From the NCBI RefSeq assembly GCF_963678635.1, contig NW_026970931.1, forward strand, positions 1-32,200: DNA of 32,200 nucleotides. Reading direction: 5' to 3'. This stretch comes from Symsagittifera roscoffensis (Eukaryota > Xenacoelomorpha > Acoela > Convolutidae). The notes below the pieces were generated by a model. The model was given only the letters and a program-made list of their open reading frames with translations, did no database searches and was not told the DNA's origin. A program made the position numbers and the translations under genes. Every line of letters starts with the position of its first letter. Position 1 is the stretch's first letter. Shown here in pieces: positions 20,823-28,580 of the stretch.

Positions 20823-21549
20823 CCGAGAAATTTTTCATCAAATCCTTCTATGTAGTTACTATCAACTGCATGAATAAAAATATGACCACAATATATCCGC
20901 AGCACTTTGCAACACAAAAGCTTACGACTCTTATTTCAGTAAATTTAATCACTTTACATTCACCTTTATTTTCCTAACACCCAAAGAACGTGACTTAAAC
21001 TGCTCACATCTAATTATGTTTCGCACAAAACAGACTCACACATACACTTACTATAAATTCATACAACACCATTACACAACTAAAACAGCATCACGAAACC
21101 CACACCATCGATTTCAATTCATTAACTCCAAATACATTTCACCATTTTTCTTAAACTTCACATATTATATCAAAGACACTAACATGCAAGGAATCCTTAG
21201 AAATTACGATCCTATCATACAAATGTAAATATTCTGCCCACAAACCCGAACTTTTAGTGTTGATGAATCCCGTCCACTAATTATCCCTCACGAATACATA
21301 CAGCAAGTTGAAATCCCAATCCTAGAATACATACATAACACCAAAAATAATCATAAGCTTTATAATCTAATTCAAATTACACCGCATGACTTCTCACCAA
21401 GTAGCGAAGAGCACAAGATTATCAAAGCACTTGAACTGCTTTGGCCACTACTGCAAACTAAATATATCACCCGCTTACTTGCTAAACTTCTAACAACATC
21501 AGACGTCATTCACGATATTTTTTGCAAATGGATTTTTTGCTGATGATTA
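20823..21549 (+). pseudogene. Element A ORF-C, C-terminal part of the last ORF
   Basis: Open from 21016 to 21228 and, in other frames, to about 21545. Readable pieces are TYYKFIQHHYTTKTASRN, NSKYISPFFLNFTYYIKD, ESRPLIIPHEYIQQVEIP and ELLWPLLQTKYITRLLAKLL. The last piece recurs in copy 2 (31046-31120) with conservative changes, so this was a real coding sequence in the family. It ends at a stop just before a conserved intron. It may be the C-terminus of the protein begun in ORF-B. Function unknown. Confidence 0.5.
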
Positions 21550-21550
21550 A

Positions 21551-21629
21551 GTAAGTATATTTATGTATTTTCACTAATAAATTCAAAGCACAACTAACCA
21601 TTCTTTATAAATGTTTCCATTCTTCTTAG
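21551..21629 (+). other. Conserved short intron near the 3' end of element A, copy 1
   Basis: The donor GTAAGTAT at 21551 and the acceptor TTCTTAG ending at 21629 bound 79 bases. Copy 2 has GTAAGTAC at 31165 and CTTTTTCTTTAG ending at 31247, with similar internal text (CTAACCATTCTT). Conservation of both ends in two diverged copies supports a spliced intron just after the last stop codon. Confidence 0.6.
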
Positions 21630-21699
21630 ATCTCATCACACTATCATCTAAAACAATTAAATGACAAATTAAAAAATTGAAAAACTTCTTTCTTAAAAA

Positions 21700-21905
21700 T
21701 TCAAAACTTGTATTAACAAATTGCAGTAAAATTCAAAAAGCAGTAGAGTTTCTCACAAATAGCAATAAATTGATAAATGCTCCCCAATGAGATAAATTCT
21801 TTTTGCCGAGCAGTAAATTCATAAATTAAAAACTTCCCCAAAAAGCAGTAAAAATATATTTCAACGCAATAAGTTCATGAAAACCGCAGATAAATTCATA
21901 CAAAC
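21700..21905 (+). repeat. Iterated GCARTAAA-type motifs in the 3' region, copy 1
   Basis: Short variants of GCAGTAAATTCATAAA recur: GCAGTAAAATTC (about 21724), GCAGTAGAG (about 21742), GCAATAAATTGATAAA (about 21763), GCAGTAAATTCATAAA (about 21810), GCAGTAAAAATA (about 21845), GCAATAAGTTCAT (about 21867) and GCAGATAAATTCAT (about 21885). They are irregularly spaced. The same motif class occurs in copy 2. Confidence 0.5.
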
Positions 21906-22240
21906 ACTAATCTTTTTGCAAGACTTTTCTTTTAAAAAAATTGAATCGTTCACTCGCCCATAAATTTTCTTCGCAATCGCACAGCTGGCCCACGAAGAAT
22001 TGTTTAAATAATGAATTTTAAGTTTTAACTTTCACTGATAACACCTCTAACCAGTTTTCCCACGTTTCAAACTTTCCTTTAACCCGGTTGGAAGGAATCA
22101 TATTGTAAACTACAATAAGCAATGCAGCTTACTAACGTCACAAAACCACAAACTTATAAAATGACTAAGAAAGAATGCCCGCGGTACCCAAACCAGACTA
22201 AAACCAGATTAAAACTGGATAAATTATTCTTTTGAAGACC
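21906..22240 (+). repeat. Element A conserved 3' terminal region, copy 1
   Basis: No ORF. It is conserved with 31560-31850 (AATCGCACAGCT.GCCCACGA, TTTAACCCGGTTGGAA, ACGGTACCCAAACC.GA-type matches). This confirms that copies 1 and 2 share an end. Confidence 0.7.
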
Positions 22241-22249
22241 AATCTCAAG

Positions 22250-22548
22250 TCTAACCACAAAAAAATAAAACACAAAAAAAGTTGAAAGACAAAACCAAAC
22301 CAAAAAATTCGATTTTTGAGAAAAGGACACAACCAAAACAAAAAAAAGAAAAAACAGTAAGAGAAACGAAACAAAAGTTTGAACACAAAAAGAGACTCTG
22401 CACAAAGAGACCTCAAGATTATACCCCATTCCTGGCCTCACCAACCAGAGGGACGTCCCGAGCATGCTCTATAGCCGGCCCAACCCACCGCGCTACATCA
22501 CGCTTTGTGACACACACTCTATTTTTGCCAAGAGTTGCTCTAGGGTGA
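22250..22548 (-). mobile_element. Possible tRNA-derived SINE-like insertion
   Basis: Copy 2 lacks this segment between otherwise matching flanks (its counterpart is short, about 31850-31985). Read on the minus strand it has a GC-rich head with an A-box-like TAGCGCGGTGG (about 22486-22496), a weak B-box-like GGGTATAATC about 60 bases later, and a long T-rich tail (22400 down to 22255). That is the layout of a SINE. No clear target duplication was found, and the B box is poor. Hydrophobic ORFs here come from the T-rich tail. Confidence 0.35.
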
Positions 22549-22723
22549 GTATGTATAGATTTAGTAAAGCCCAACAGACGAGCAGCAAAGGAGACGACAA
22601 CCCAACTAGCTTCCAACTTCGGAATGGCAAATCTATTTGATTTGCTGCCTAAAGTCACTACCTCAAAGGATTTAGAGTATGGACTCAACATCGCACCAAA
22701 GAAAAACCATTGAACCAGACCAA

Positions 22724-23444
22724 TGGCCATCTCGATGTTGACTACACGTACAGATCCTAGTCAATTGGCATTTCACACAGAAAAGTCAAACTTCACCCTG
22801 CACGCAGTCTCGCTCCAAACTTAACGGAATCGATACATCATTGCATCGATCAGAAGTCTTGACACAATCACAAAAGACTACCACGATCAACGAGACCCAT
22901 CTAGAAGATACGAAAATAACCATCTCCCTCCGTCAAACACGAACAGTCACAATTCCCCTTTCTCCAAGAAGTCAATGCTCGCAACTTCAATAAGAAACTA
23001 CATCACCCGTCCTTCACTGCATTAAACATTTAAAAATTGAAAACTCTCTAAACCCCGGATGGGTGGAACCAGATCTAAACTAGAATTTATAATTGGTTAT
23101 AAATATAATTCTCTAATTCTATAAAATATTTTTAACTAACCGATCATTTTTATAACTAACATTTACATTTATTTTTAAGTGCTGAAACTACTTCTAGTTT
23201 CAGCACCAGAGAAATTTGAAAAAAAAAACTTAGAATACAGTTTTTTCTCCTTCTGGAAACTAACTCTCATAAACCGGTGTACACTAGATCTATTGAGACT
23301 AGGAGATATAAGAGTAAGATTAAGATCGGTATTAGACTAAGAAGTTGCACGAATCTATCCGGCCGAAAATAATATAGCGTGACGAGCAGACGGTGTACCC
23401 TATCTGAAATTACTCTGTGAGTACAGTATCTAATACATAACTCA
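22724..23444 (+). repeat. LTR-like repeat alpha, probable 3' LTR of element A copy 1
   Basis: TGGCCATCTCGATG at the left and ACATAACTCA at the right give TG...CA ends. It is similar to 23606-24282 and, as far as visible, to 32135-32200. It contains a perfect 12-bp hairpin (23179-23206) and a highly conserved block (23274-23423). Its place right after the conserved 3' region of element A, mirrored by the repeat in copy 2, supports an LTR. No target duplication could be checked because the 5' LTR is not in the window. Confidence 0.6.
23179..23206 (+). other. LTR hairpin, alpha copy
   Basis: GTGCTGAAACTA pairs with TAGTTTCAGCAC around a CTTC loop: 12 of 12 pairs. The beta copy keeps the stem with a compensatory C:G to T:A change. 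Confidence 0.7.
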
Positions 23445-23605
23445 TCTGGTGCGAGCAAAAGTCTCAAACAGACCTTAACTAACCTAGAATTAGACAAAAA
23501 TTATATTAAAATTAGACAAATTCAACATTTCATAAAAATGTTACATGATAAGAGCTTAATAGGTATGTCTCTACGTTTCAATAGATCAAAAGAACAATAG
23601 AACAA
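23445..23605 (+). other. Spacer between the two LTR-like repeats
   Basis: 161 AT-rich bases without gene, domain or repeat that I can identify. Confidence 0.5.
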
Positions 23606-24282
23606 TGGCCATCTCGATGTTCAAGTATACGTACAGATCCAAGTCACCAGGCACTGCATCCAAAGTCGAATACATGCCGTTCCCAAATGAGATTGGGAAA
23701 AGCAATGTTCCTATCTACCAGATCAACACTCATCACAACTGATCAGAAATCATGATACGATCTCCCGAAACGATCGTGATGACAACTCTTCTTCCAAACC
23801 AGAAAAAAGAATATGCTCGCAACCTCTAAAGAAAAACACCACCATCCATCCTCCACTACGATAAGAACATTGAAAAACTAAAACTCTCTAAGCCCCGGAT
23901 GGGTGGAATCAGATCTAAACTAGTATTTATCATTGGTTATTATTATGATATTTTATCTCTATAAAAAATTTAGTACTAACCAATCATACTCCATCAAACT
24001 AACAATCTATTTTTTCGTAAAGTGTTGAAACTACTTGTAGATTCAACACCAGAACAATTTGAATTAAACTTAGAATACAGTTGTTCTCATTCTGGAACTA
24101 ACTCGCGCAAACTGGTGTACACTAGATCTATTGAGACTAGGAGATATAAGAGTAAGATTAAGATCGGTATTTGACTAAGAAGTTGCACGAATCTATCCGG
24201 CCGAAAATAAGATAGCGTGACGAGCAGACGGTGTACCTTATCTGAAATTACTCTATGAGTAAAGTCAGTAGAACATAACTCA
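23606..24282 (+). repeat. LTR-like repeat beta, adjoining the UGT coding sequence
   Basis: Same ends (TGGCCATCTCGATG, ACATAACTCA) and order as alpha, 677 bases. The middle is diverged, but the block 24112-24261 differs from alpha at only about five positions. The first 60 bases match the visible start of the copy-2 repeat (32135-32200) better than they match alpha. The last base of the terminal CA is next to the first codon of UGT homology. No flanking duplication is evident (AACAA on the left, AAGTC on the right). Confidence 0.6.
24022..24049 (+). other. LTR hairpin, beta copy
   Basis: GTGTTGAAACTAC pairs with GTAGATTCAACAC around a TT loop with one mismatch. The fourth pair is T:A where alpha has C:G. 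Confidence 0.7.
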
Positions 24283-24727
24283 AAGTCAAAATATTTGTGA
24301 CTCATTGTGGATCAAACTCAGTTTTCGAAGGAATTCACGCCGAAAAACCGATGGTCACGTTTCCAGGCTTTGCGGACCAATCTCTATCCTCAAACATTCT
24401 AGATAACTTTTGGGTCGCCAAACTGCTGCAGAAATTTGACTACCCTCACATGCAAGCTCTTATATCCGAAACACTCACTGAATACAATTACACTGAAATA
24501 GTTCAGAGGTCACAAAAAATCATGGACAATCAGTTTAAAAAAGGCGGGTTTAAACGGGGGCAGAAAATATCGAGAAGATGATTGAAGGTCAAATAAAGGT
24601 CAATACCACAATTGACTCGGATGACGTGATGGGAATACTGTTTTATCAGCAGATCGGAATAGCGGTGTCAGTTCTGACGTTTGTCATTTTGACAACATTT
24701 CTGGTCTTTTGTCTTAGAAAACTTTGA
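24283..24727 (+). pseudogene. UDP-glycosyltransferase, C-terminal fragment
   Basis: UGTs transfer a sugar from a UDP-sugar to small lipophilic molecules at the ER membrane. The fragment opens with KIFVTHCGSNSVFEGI and continues KPMVTFPGFADQ, the family signature that binds the UDP-sugar. A helical region follows to about 24550. After a frame change in the run of five G at 24556-24560, a second frame gives MIEGQIKVNTTIDSDD, then a membrane helix (IAVSVLTFVILTTFLVFCL) and a short basic tail ending at TGA 24725-24727. This is the normal end of a membrane UGT. The N-terminal about three quarters is absent: an in-frame stop (24276-24278) lies just upstream inside the LTR-like repeat, and there is no good splice acceptor. 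Either a truncated pseudogene or a gene cut by insertion. Confidence 0.85.
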
Positions 24728-25500
24728 AGTCATACGTGGGAAAAGACGGAAAACGAAGCTCAAGGGCACAAAAAATATCTGGCAAAGATGACTAACTAAA
24801 AAACCATTGCGACTATAAGTTGTTTTATGACTCTTCAGATATAAAAGGATCGTAACTTTTTGAAGTTTTTTGAAGTAGGGATATTCTTGATGGCATAAGT
24901 TTTGTCTATTAAAGGAGATACTCCTGTGTCTGTTAATTAAACTCAAACGACTCGATTTCGTTTTTGAAAAATATAACTTTTAGCCATTTGACGGCGAAGT
25001 TTTAACTGTCAAGTGTCGCTAAAATTCAACTTACAATTAATTTGTTTAAGTTCAAAAAGGTCACCTTTGAATGCAATTAAAGTATCGTTACGATAAAAGT
25101 TTGTACAAAGAACTTTTAGAGTACATGATTCTTTGAAATTCCCAATATCTCCCAATCTGTAAGAACCAGTTTAAAATCATTTTGGTATATGCTAATCTAA
25201 AGTTTTGGCAGATGCTAAAATTGCCTTTTTTCGCTAGTAAAATTATCTAAATCTAATGGGCTATATGCATTTTTTTAAATCGAGTTTGGTAAACCAAACA
25301 TCTCTGATGGACTTTTCAGAAAGAGTGGCCGTGACGTTGTCAACAAGTTCATGAATGTTTGTCATTTGGTATTTGTTCTTGTTTATTGGTTTATTTATGA
25401 ACTTAGAGTAAATCTATTTGCCAATCTTGCAAGTTACAATGCTGAGCTAATAAAACGCAATTTTCAACTTTTTTGTTATGTCCTTCGGATTTCAGTCTAA
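24728..25500 (+). other. Sequence downstream of the UGT fragment, no gene
   Basis: AT-rich, no credible coding frame. An AATAAA at 25449-25454 could be the UGT polyadenylation signal, though it is 720 bases from the stop. Nothing else is recognised. Confidence 0.5.
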
Positions 25501-25827
25501 GCAATTCTTTTTAACCTGAGCTTAGTAAAAGTACAGGTACGCTTCTCCACTCAAATTGAATTGGTTTAAGTGGTTCGTGTAAGAGAGTTATTTTCAATTG
25601 ATTCTTGATTTTCCATATCAGAAAGAATAAGTTTTTATACTCTTTCTGTCTCGTTTTTTTTTTGTGATCGTAGAATAGATTACTAGGTCTTGGGGAGATG
25701 TGATAAGGGCAATTCTTCAGTTCCCACATTTGCCAAATTATCGTTTACTAATATTTTTTTTCGTGGTCGTCCGTTAAGAAGACAGGGCAGCTTTTGTTGT
25801 ACCATCCGTTGGAGAATATGGGTATTA
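25501..25827 (-). pseudogene. Element B, unassigned remains after the protease
   Basis: Overlapping short frames (25871-25683 and 25729-25511) continue from the protease region in shifted frames. No RT motif or other domain is recognised. They may be the start of pol. Confidence 0.3.
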
Positions 25828-26109
25828 TTACTTTGCCGATGTTTGTGATGGCCATCTTTGTGAATGCACAATACAAATCCTTCGTTCTATGATCCACGGG
25901 ATGTATTTTGATGTAGCAGTTTCTTCACTGTCTATAAATCCACAATACAAATCCTTCGTTCTTTGATCAAATGGATGTGTTTTGATATAGCAGTTTCCTA
26001 ACGTTAGTTCGTGTGTAACATTCTTCTTCAGGGAACTGAATGGGCTCGCGGAGTCTACCTGGACGTTAAAGTAAACATGATTTTCATCTTCCAAGGCAAT
26101 CTTCAGCAT
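25828..26109 (-). pseudogene. Element B retropepsin-like protease
   Basis: An open frame of 93 aa contains VYFNVQVDSASPFSSL followed by LGNCYIKTHPFDQRT. The VDSASPFS motif is where a retropepsin has D-S/T-G, so the catalytic Asp is kept but the following Gly is Ala. It follows the zinc knuckles by about 230 bases, as expected for protease at the start of pol. The domain appears to end near 25850. Confidence 0.6.
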
Positions 26110-26289
26110 TTTTTTTCAATTCATTTCCATTTCCATCGTAAATAGCGGTGACGTTAATTACTGAAAAACCGTCGTTGTCACTTCGACCTCTTTCGGATCA
26201 CGCCTTAATGACACAACAGCATTCAGCCTTCTCTATGTACGAGATCGATATTTACCCCAGTGACATCTGACGGATATTATTCCTCTGTG

Positions 26290-26400
26290 CCCTTTACAAT
26301 TTGACTCATTACAATTTTTACATTTTTACGTATTGATTTACAGTTTTTAGTGAAACGCCCTTTTTATTTACAGTTTTGACAGGTAGCGTCTTTAGCTGGT
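26290..26400 (-). pseudogene. Element B nucleocapsid zinc knuckles
   Basis: On the minus strand ATCQNCK-stop-KGRFTKNC has the spacing C-x2-C-x4-x-x4-C, with Arg in place of the usual His and one stop. In another frame CKNCNESNCKGH follows, a second Cys/His cluster. Nucleocapsid knuckles bind the element RNA. Degraded. Confidence 0.65.
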
Positions 26401-26796
26401 AGACAAGTAAAAGGTATTTAATAAAATTTTGTTCACATACACTTATACAGACTTTATACAATTAATTCTAGATGCAAATGAGACTTTTTTCCAGTCGCTC
26501 CTGTAAAATTGTTCTAGTGAAGCGCTGAGTCCACTATGTTAATCCTCTGATTTAGCTCTTGTTTATCATTTTGCATCGAAATGTCGGTTTTCCGTTAGAT
26601 TTATGATTTCTTGTTTGATATTTGTAATGCGATAGTGTGGTTTTCGCTTTATTGGAACATTGATTTTTTTCTCAATAAAAGACCCATGGGGCTGCCCAAA
26701 GTTGCTCATGTATTGGTTTAAGAGCCGAGAAAGGATCATTTCGATTTACAGTTATTTTTACCTTTCGATTTACAGTCTTTCGATATACACTCTAAA

Positions 26797-27043
26797 TTAT
26801 TTATAAGTTCCTTCTTTCAAAGGCCAATTATGGTCTTCGCTTATCATTAAAGTTTCTTTTATTGCTAATATGTACAAAGTTTCCAAAATTTTAAAATTGT
26901 TGGTCATTTTAGATGGTTGTTTCCTCTTTTTTCGTTTATTCTCAACAAAAACTACGTTTAAGGCAATCATTGGAGTTTCGGGGAATAATTTTCTTTGAAT
27001 AACGTAGTTTTTCATATTATATGTGAAAATGTCGCGTATCCTA

Positions 27044-27074
<31 letters not shown>

Positions 27075-27480
27075 GAGATATCGCATCTCTTAGCCATTTC
27101 TGCTAACGCTCCCTGAAACTGTTCTAGGTTTTCTCTATCTTTCTGTTTCCTGTTTAGGAGTTTGTGCCTTTCAAACGTTATGTTTGTCTTTCTGATAAAA
27201 ACTATGCGAAAAAATCCCAAAATTTTCTAAATGAAATGTGATGGAAGTTAACTATCGTGAACTCGGGCGTCCTTTGCTTGTTCCCATTCGTTGCTTTCTG
27301 TGGCATTTTTTAGTGCTGGAGGAGTTGTAGGAATTCTATCCACGGGATCTAGCAGGAATTCAATGTCGCTGTTCTCTTCAGCAATGACTGCTAATAGGAA
27401 CAGATCTCTCCAATCTTTCCAGGAAGTTGGGGGTCGATCGAGTGATTCTGCCAGTATTATGGAATTCCTCTGACGCCTAA
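26797..27480 (-). pseudogene. gag: Element B gag
   Basis: Reading on the minus strand from about 27477: SIILAESLDRPPTSWKDWRD, then LEQFQGALAEMAKRCDI near 27110, then a GAGAGA tract, then RIRDIFTYNMKNYVIQRKL and ETPMIALN to about 26930. This matches the Ty3-like gag pattern in which a conserved Cys helix is followed by an IRD motif and a basic QRKL helix. Breaks: a stop near 27241 and a frameshift in the dinucleotide run at 27044-27069. The product would be the capsid. Confidence 0.75.
27044..27069 (+). repeat. (TC)13 microsatellite inside element B gag
   Basis: Thirteen TC units. On the coding strand they encode alternating Arg/Glu and change the reading frame so that a TAG follows at 27043-27041. 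Confidence 0.95.
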
Positions 27481-28183
27481 ATTATTATTGCTAGGCTGCG
27501 CCATGACAAAATAATCAAATGCTATGATTAATCCTTTTTAAAAGAAAAAAAAGCAGTTGAAACAGTGAATGACTGAATCATTAAAACAACGGTTAAGAAA
27601 TTAGCTAAACCACTCCGAAGGAGTGAGCATAAAGTGAAGGTCAACTAAGACCGGTCTTTAAAATGATTAAATAACCTTAATCTAAATTCAGATCACAACC
27701 ATCTTTGCTGTTTAAAAAAAAATTTTTTTTTTAGACAGCGGAATCACCTAACAGTTTGCGGTATTAGATGTATTGTTTTTTCAAAACTTGAGCTCATTAA
27801 CAAGGTAATTTTTTTTATTCTTTTGAAGATTGTGACGAATGCGAAATAGAAAAAAAATCTGTGAATAATGGTTAAGCAGAAAAATAACAGTGGTTCTTCG
27901 TAAACAGATCAACAGCGCGTTTGTTTTTTTTTCTAGTTTTCTTTCTTGATAATTAAAATGTCCTAAAACTATAGTTAACCGCACTAGGTTGGAAACTTGC
28001 TTAATTTGAGGGTTTTTTAAAGTTTTTTCATGGGGTATCAGTCAAACGGCACTTTCCTCGAAACTATTTCTGCAACTTTTAGCATACATGCTAGATGATT
28101 GCACTTCAAAACAGCATCAAAAATGTTTAAACTAACTCGCCAATTTTTTTTTAGATACAATCGTTTGTCTTATCAATTTGAAA
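27481..28183. other. Intergenic, nothing recognised
   Basis: AT-rich with several A or T runs (27710-27735). A few short ORFs only. No domain, repeat or RNA gene identified. Confidence 0.5.
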
Positions 28184-28415
28184 TGTTCAACAGTGCCGAA
28201 GTACAAGAGTGCCGAAATTGAAAAAGTGTTTAAGTGCCGAAAACTGATGATTTTTGGCACTGTTGAACAAAAAATTTATTTCCGGCACTCTTGTGCTTCG
28301 GCACTGTTGGACACTACTCTAAGAGCATCACGACAGTGCCGAAGTGCAATAGTGCCGAAAACAAATTTATTGTTCAACAGTGCCGAAAATCAAAATTTTC
28401 CGGCACTGTTGAACA
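28184..28415. repeat. 232-bp foldback element with 15-bp terminal inverted repeats
   Basis: The ends TGTTCAACAGTGCCG and CGGCACTGTTGAACA are perfect inverted repeats. The core GTGCCGAA/TTCGGCAC recurs about nine times in both directions. 28248-28310 and 28333-28391 are an imperfect inverted pair. ATTTGAAATG occurs on both sides (28175-28184 and 28421-28430), a possible target duplication with a 5-base offset. No coding capacity; the short ORF here reads through the repeats. Confidence 0.75.
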
Positions 28416-28443
28416 GCCCCATTTGAAATGCTGTGCTTTAATA

Positions 28444-28580
28444 AAAAGCGCCAATAAATAAAATAGAGAAAATTTATCGATTTAAAAAAAAATGTTTTCC
28501 ACCCTCCTATTAAGAGGGTCGAAAACAATTTTTTTTTGAAAAAACGATATTTTTTCTCTTTTCTTATTTGTTGGCGCTTA
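28444..28580. repeat. Imperfect palindrome with about 60-bp arms
   Basis: AAGCGCCAATAAATAAAA at the left pairs with TTCTTATTTGTTGGCGCTT at the right. The arms run through A/T-rich sequence to a centre ACCCTCCTATTAAGAGGGT near 28502-28520. It resembles a MITE or foldback element. Related AGCGCC and TTTGGCGCTT motifs recur at about 28681-28710. Confidence 0.65.

Larger units (their letters stand above)
1..23444 (+). mobile_element. Element A copy 1: very large Ty3-like LTR retroelement, decayed, interrupted by a BEL insertion
   Basis: Gag, protease, RT, RNase H and integrase remains follow one another on the + strand up to about 6330, which is the Ty3/gypsy domain order. After the BEL insertion (7154-15882) the same A/C-rich, G-poor sequence continues with an envelope-like region, further ORFs and a 3' terminal region, ending in an LTR-like repeat at 22724-23444. 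A second copy at 29655-32200 has the pol C-terminus, the downstream spacer, the intron and the 3' terminal region in the same order, which shows that these pieces belong to one element. Excluding the insertion, at least 14.7 kb is present. Every reading frame has stops or frameshifts. The left end is outside the window and the right end is inferred from TG...CA termini, so the extent is uncertain. Confidence 0.7.
25501..27480 (-). mobile_element. Element B: minus-strand Ty3-like gag/protease relic
   Basis: Gag text, a CCHC-like knuckle pair and a retropepsin-like domain follow one another on the minus strand (27480 to about 25830) in retroelement order. No RT is recognisable beyond 25830, so the copy is truncated. 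Sequence and composition differ from element A. No LTRs seen. Confidence 0.7.

Noticed and set aside
22154-22730. Minus-strand ORFs rich in Phe, Leu and Val, suggestive of a membrane protein
   Set aside because: They arise from the T-rich tail of the SINE-like segment. No counterpart in copy 2.
23267-24305. Hydrophobic minus-strand ORFs of 76 and 72 aa in both LTR-like repeats
   Set aside because: They are nearly identical, but most of the few base differences change amino acids (Arg/Lys, Tyr/Ser, Leu/Gln, Gly/Ser). The conservation therefore looks like DNA or RNA constraint, not protein constraint. The hydrophobic text comes from a purine-rich plus strand.
27291-27473. Plus-strand 60-aa ORF
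   Set aside because: Opposite to the recognisable gag text of element B on the minus strand.
28184-28415. CRISPR-like array
   Set aside because: Units occur in both orientations with irregular spacing and no unique spacers, in eukaryotic sequence.
28178-28426. 82-aa ORF with repeated CRK/CRS motifs
   Set aside because: It reads straight through the inverted units of the foldback element. The repetition is due to the DNA repeat.
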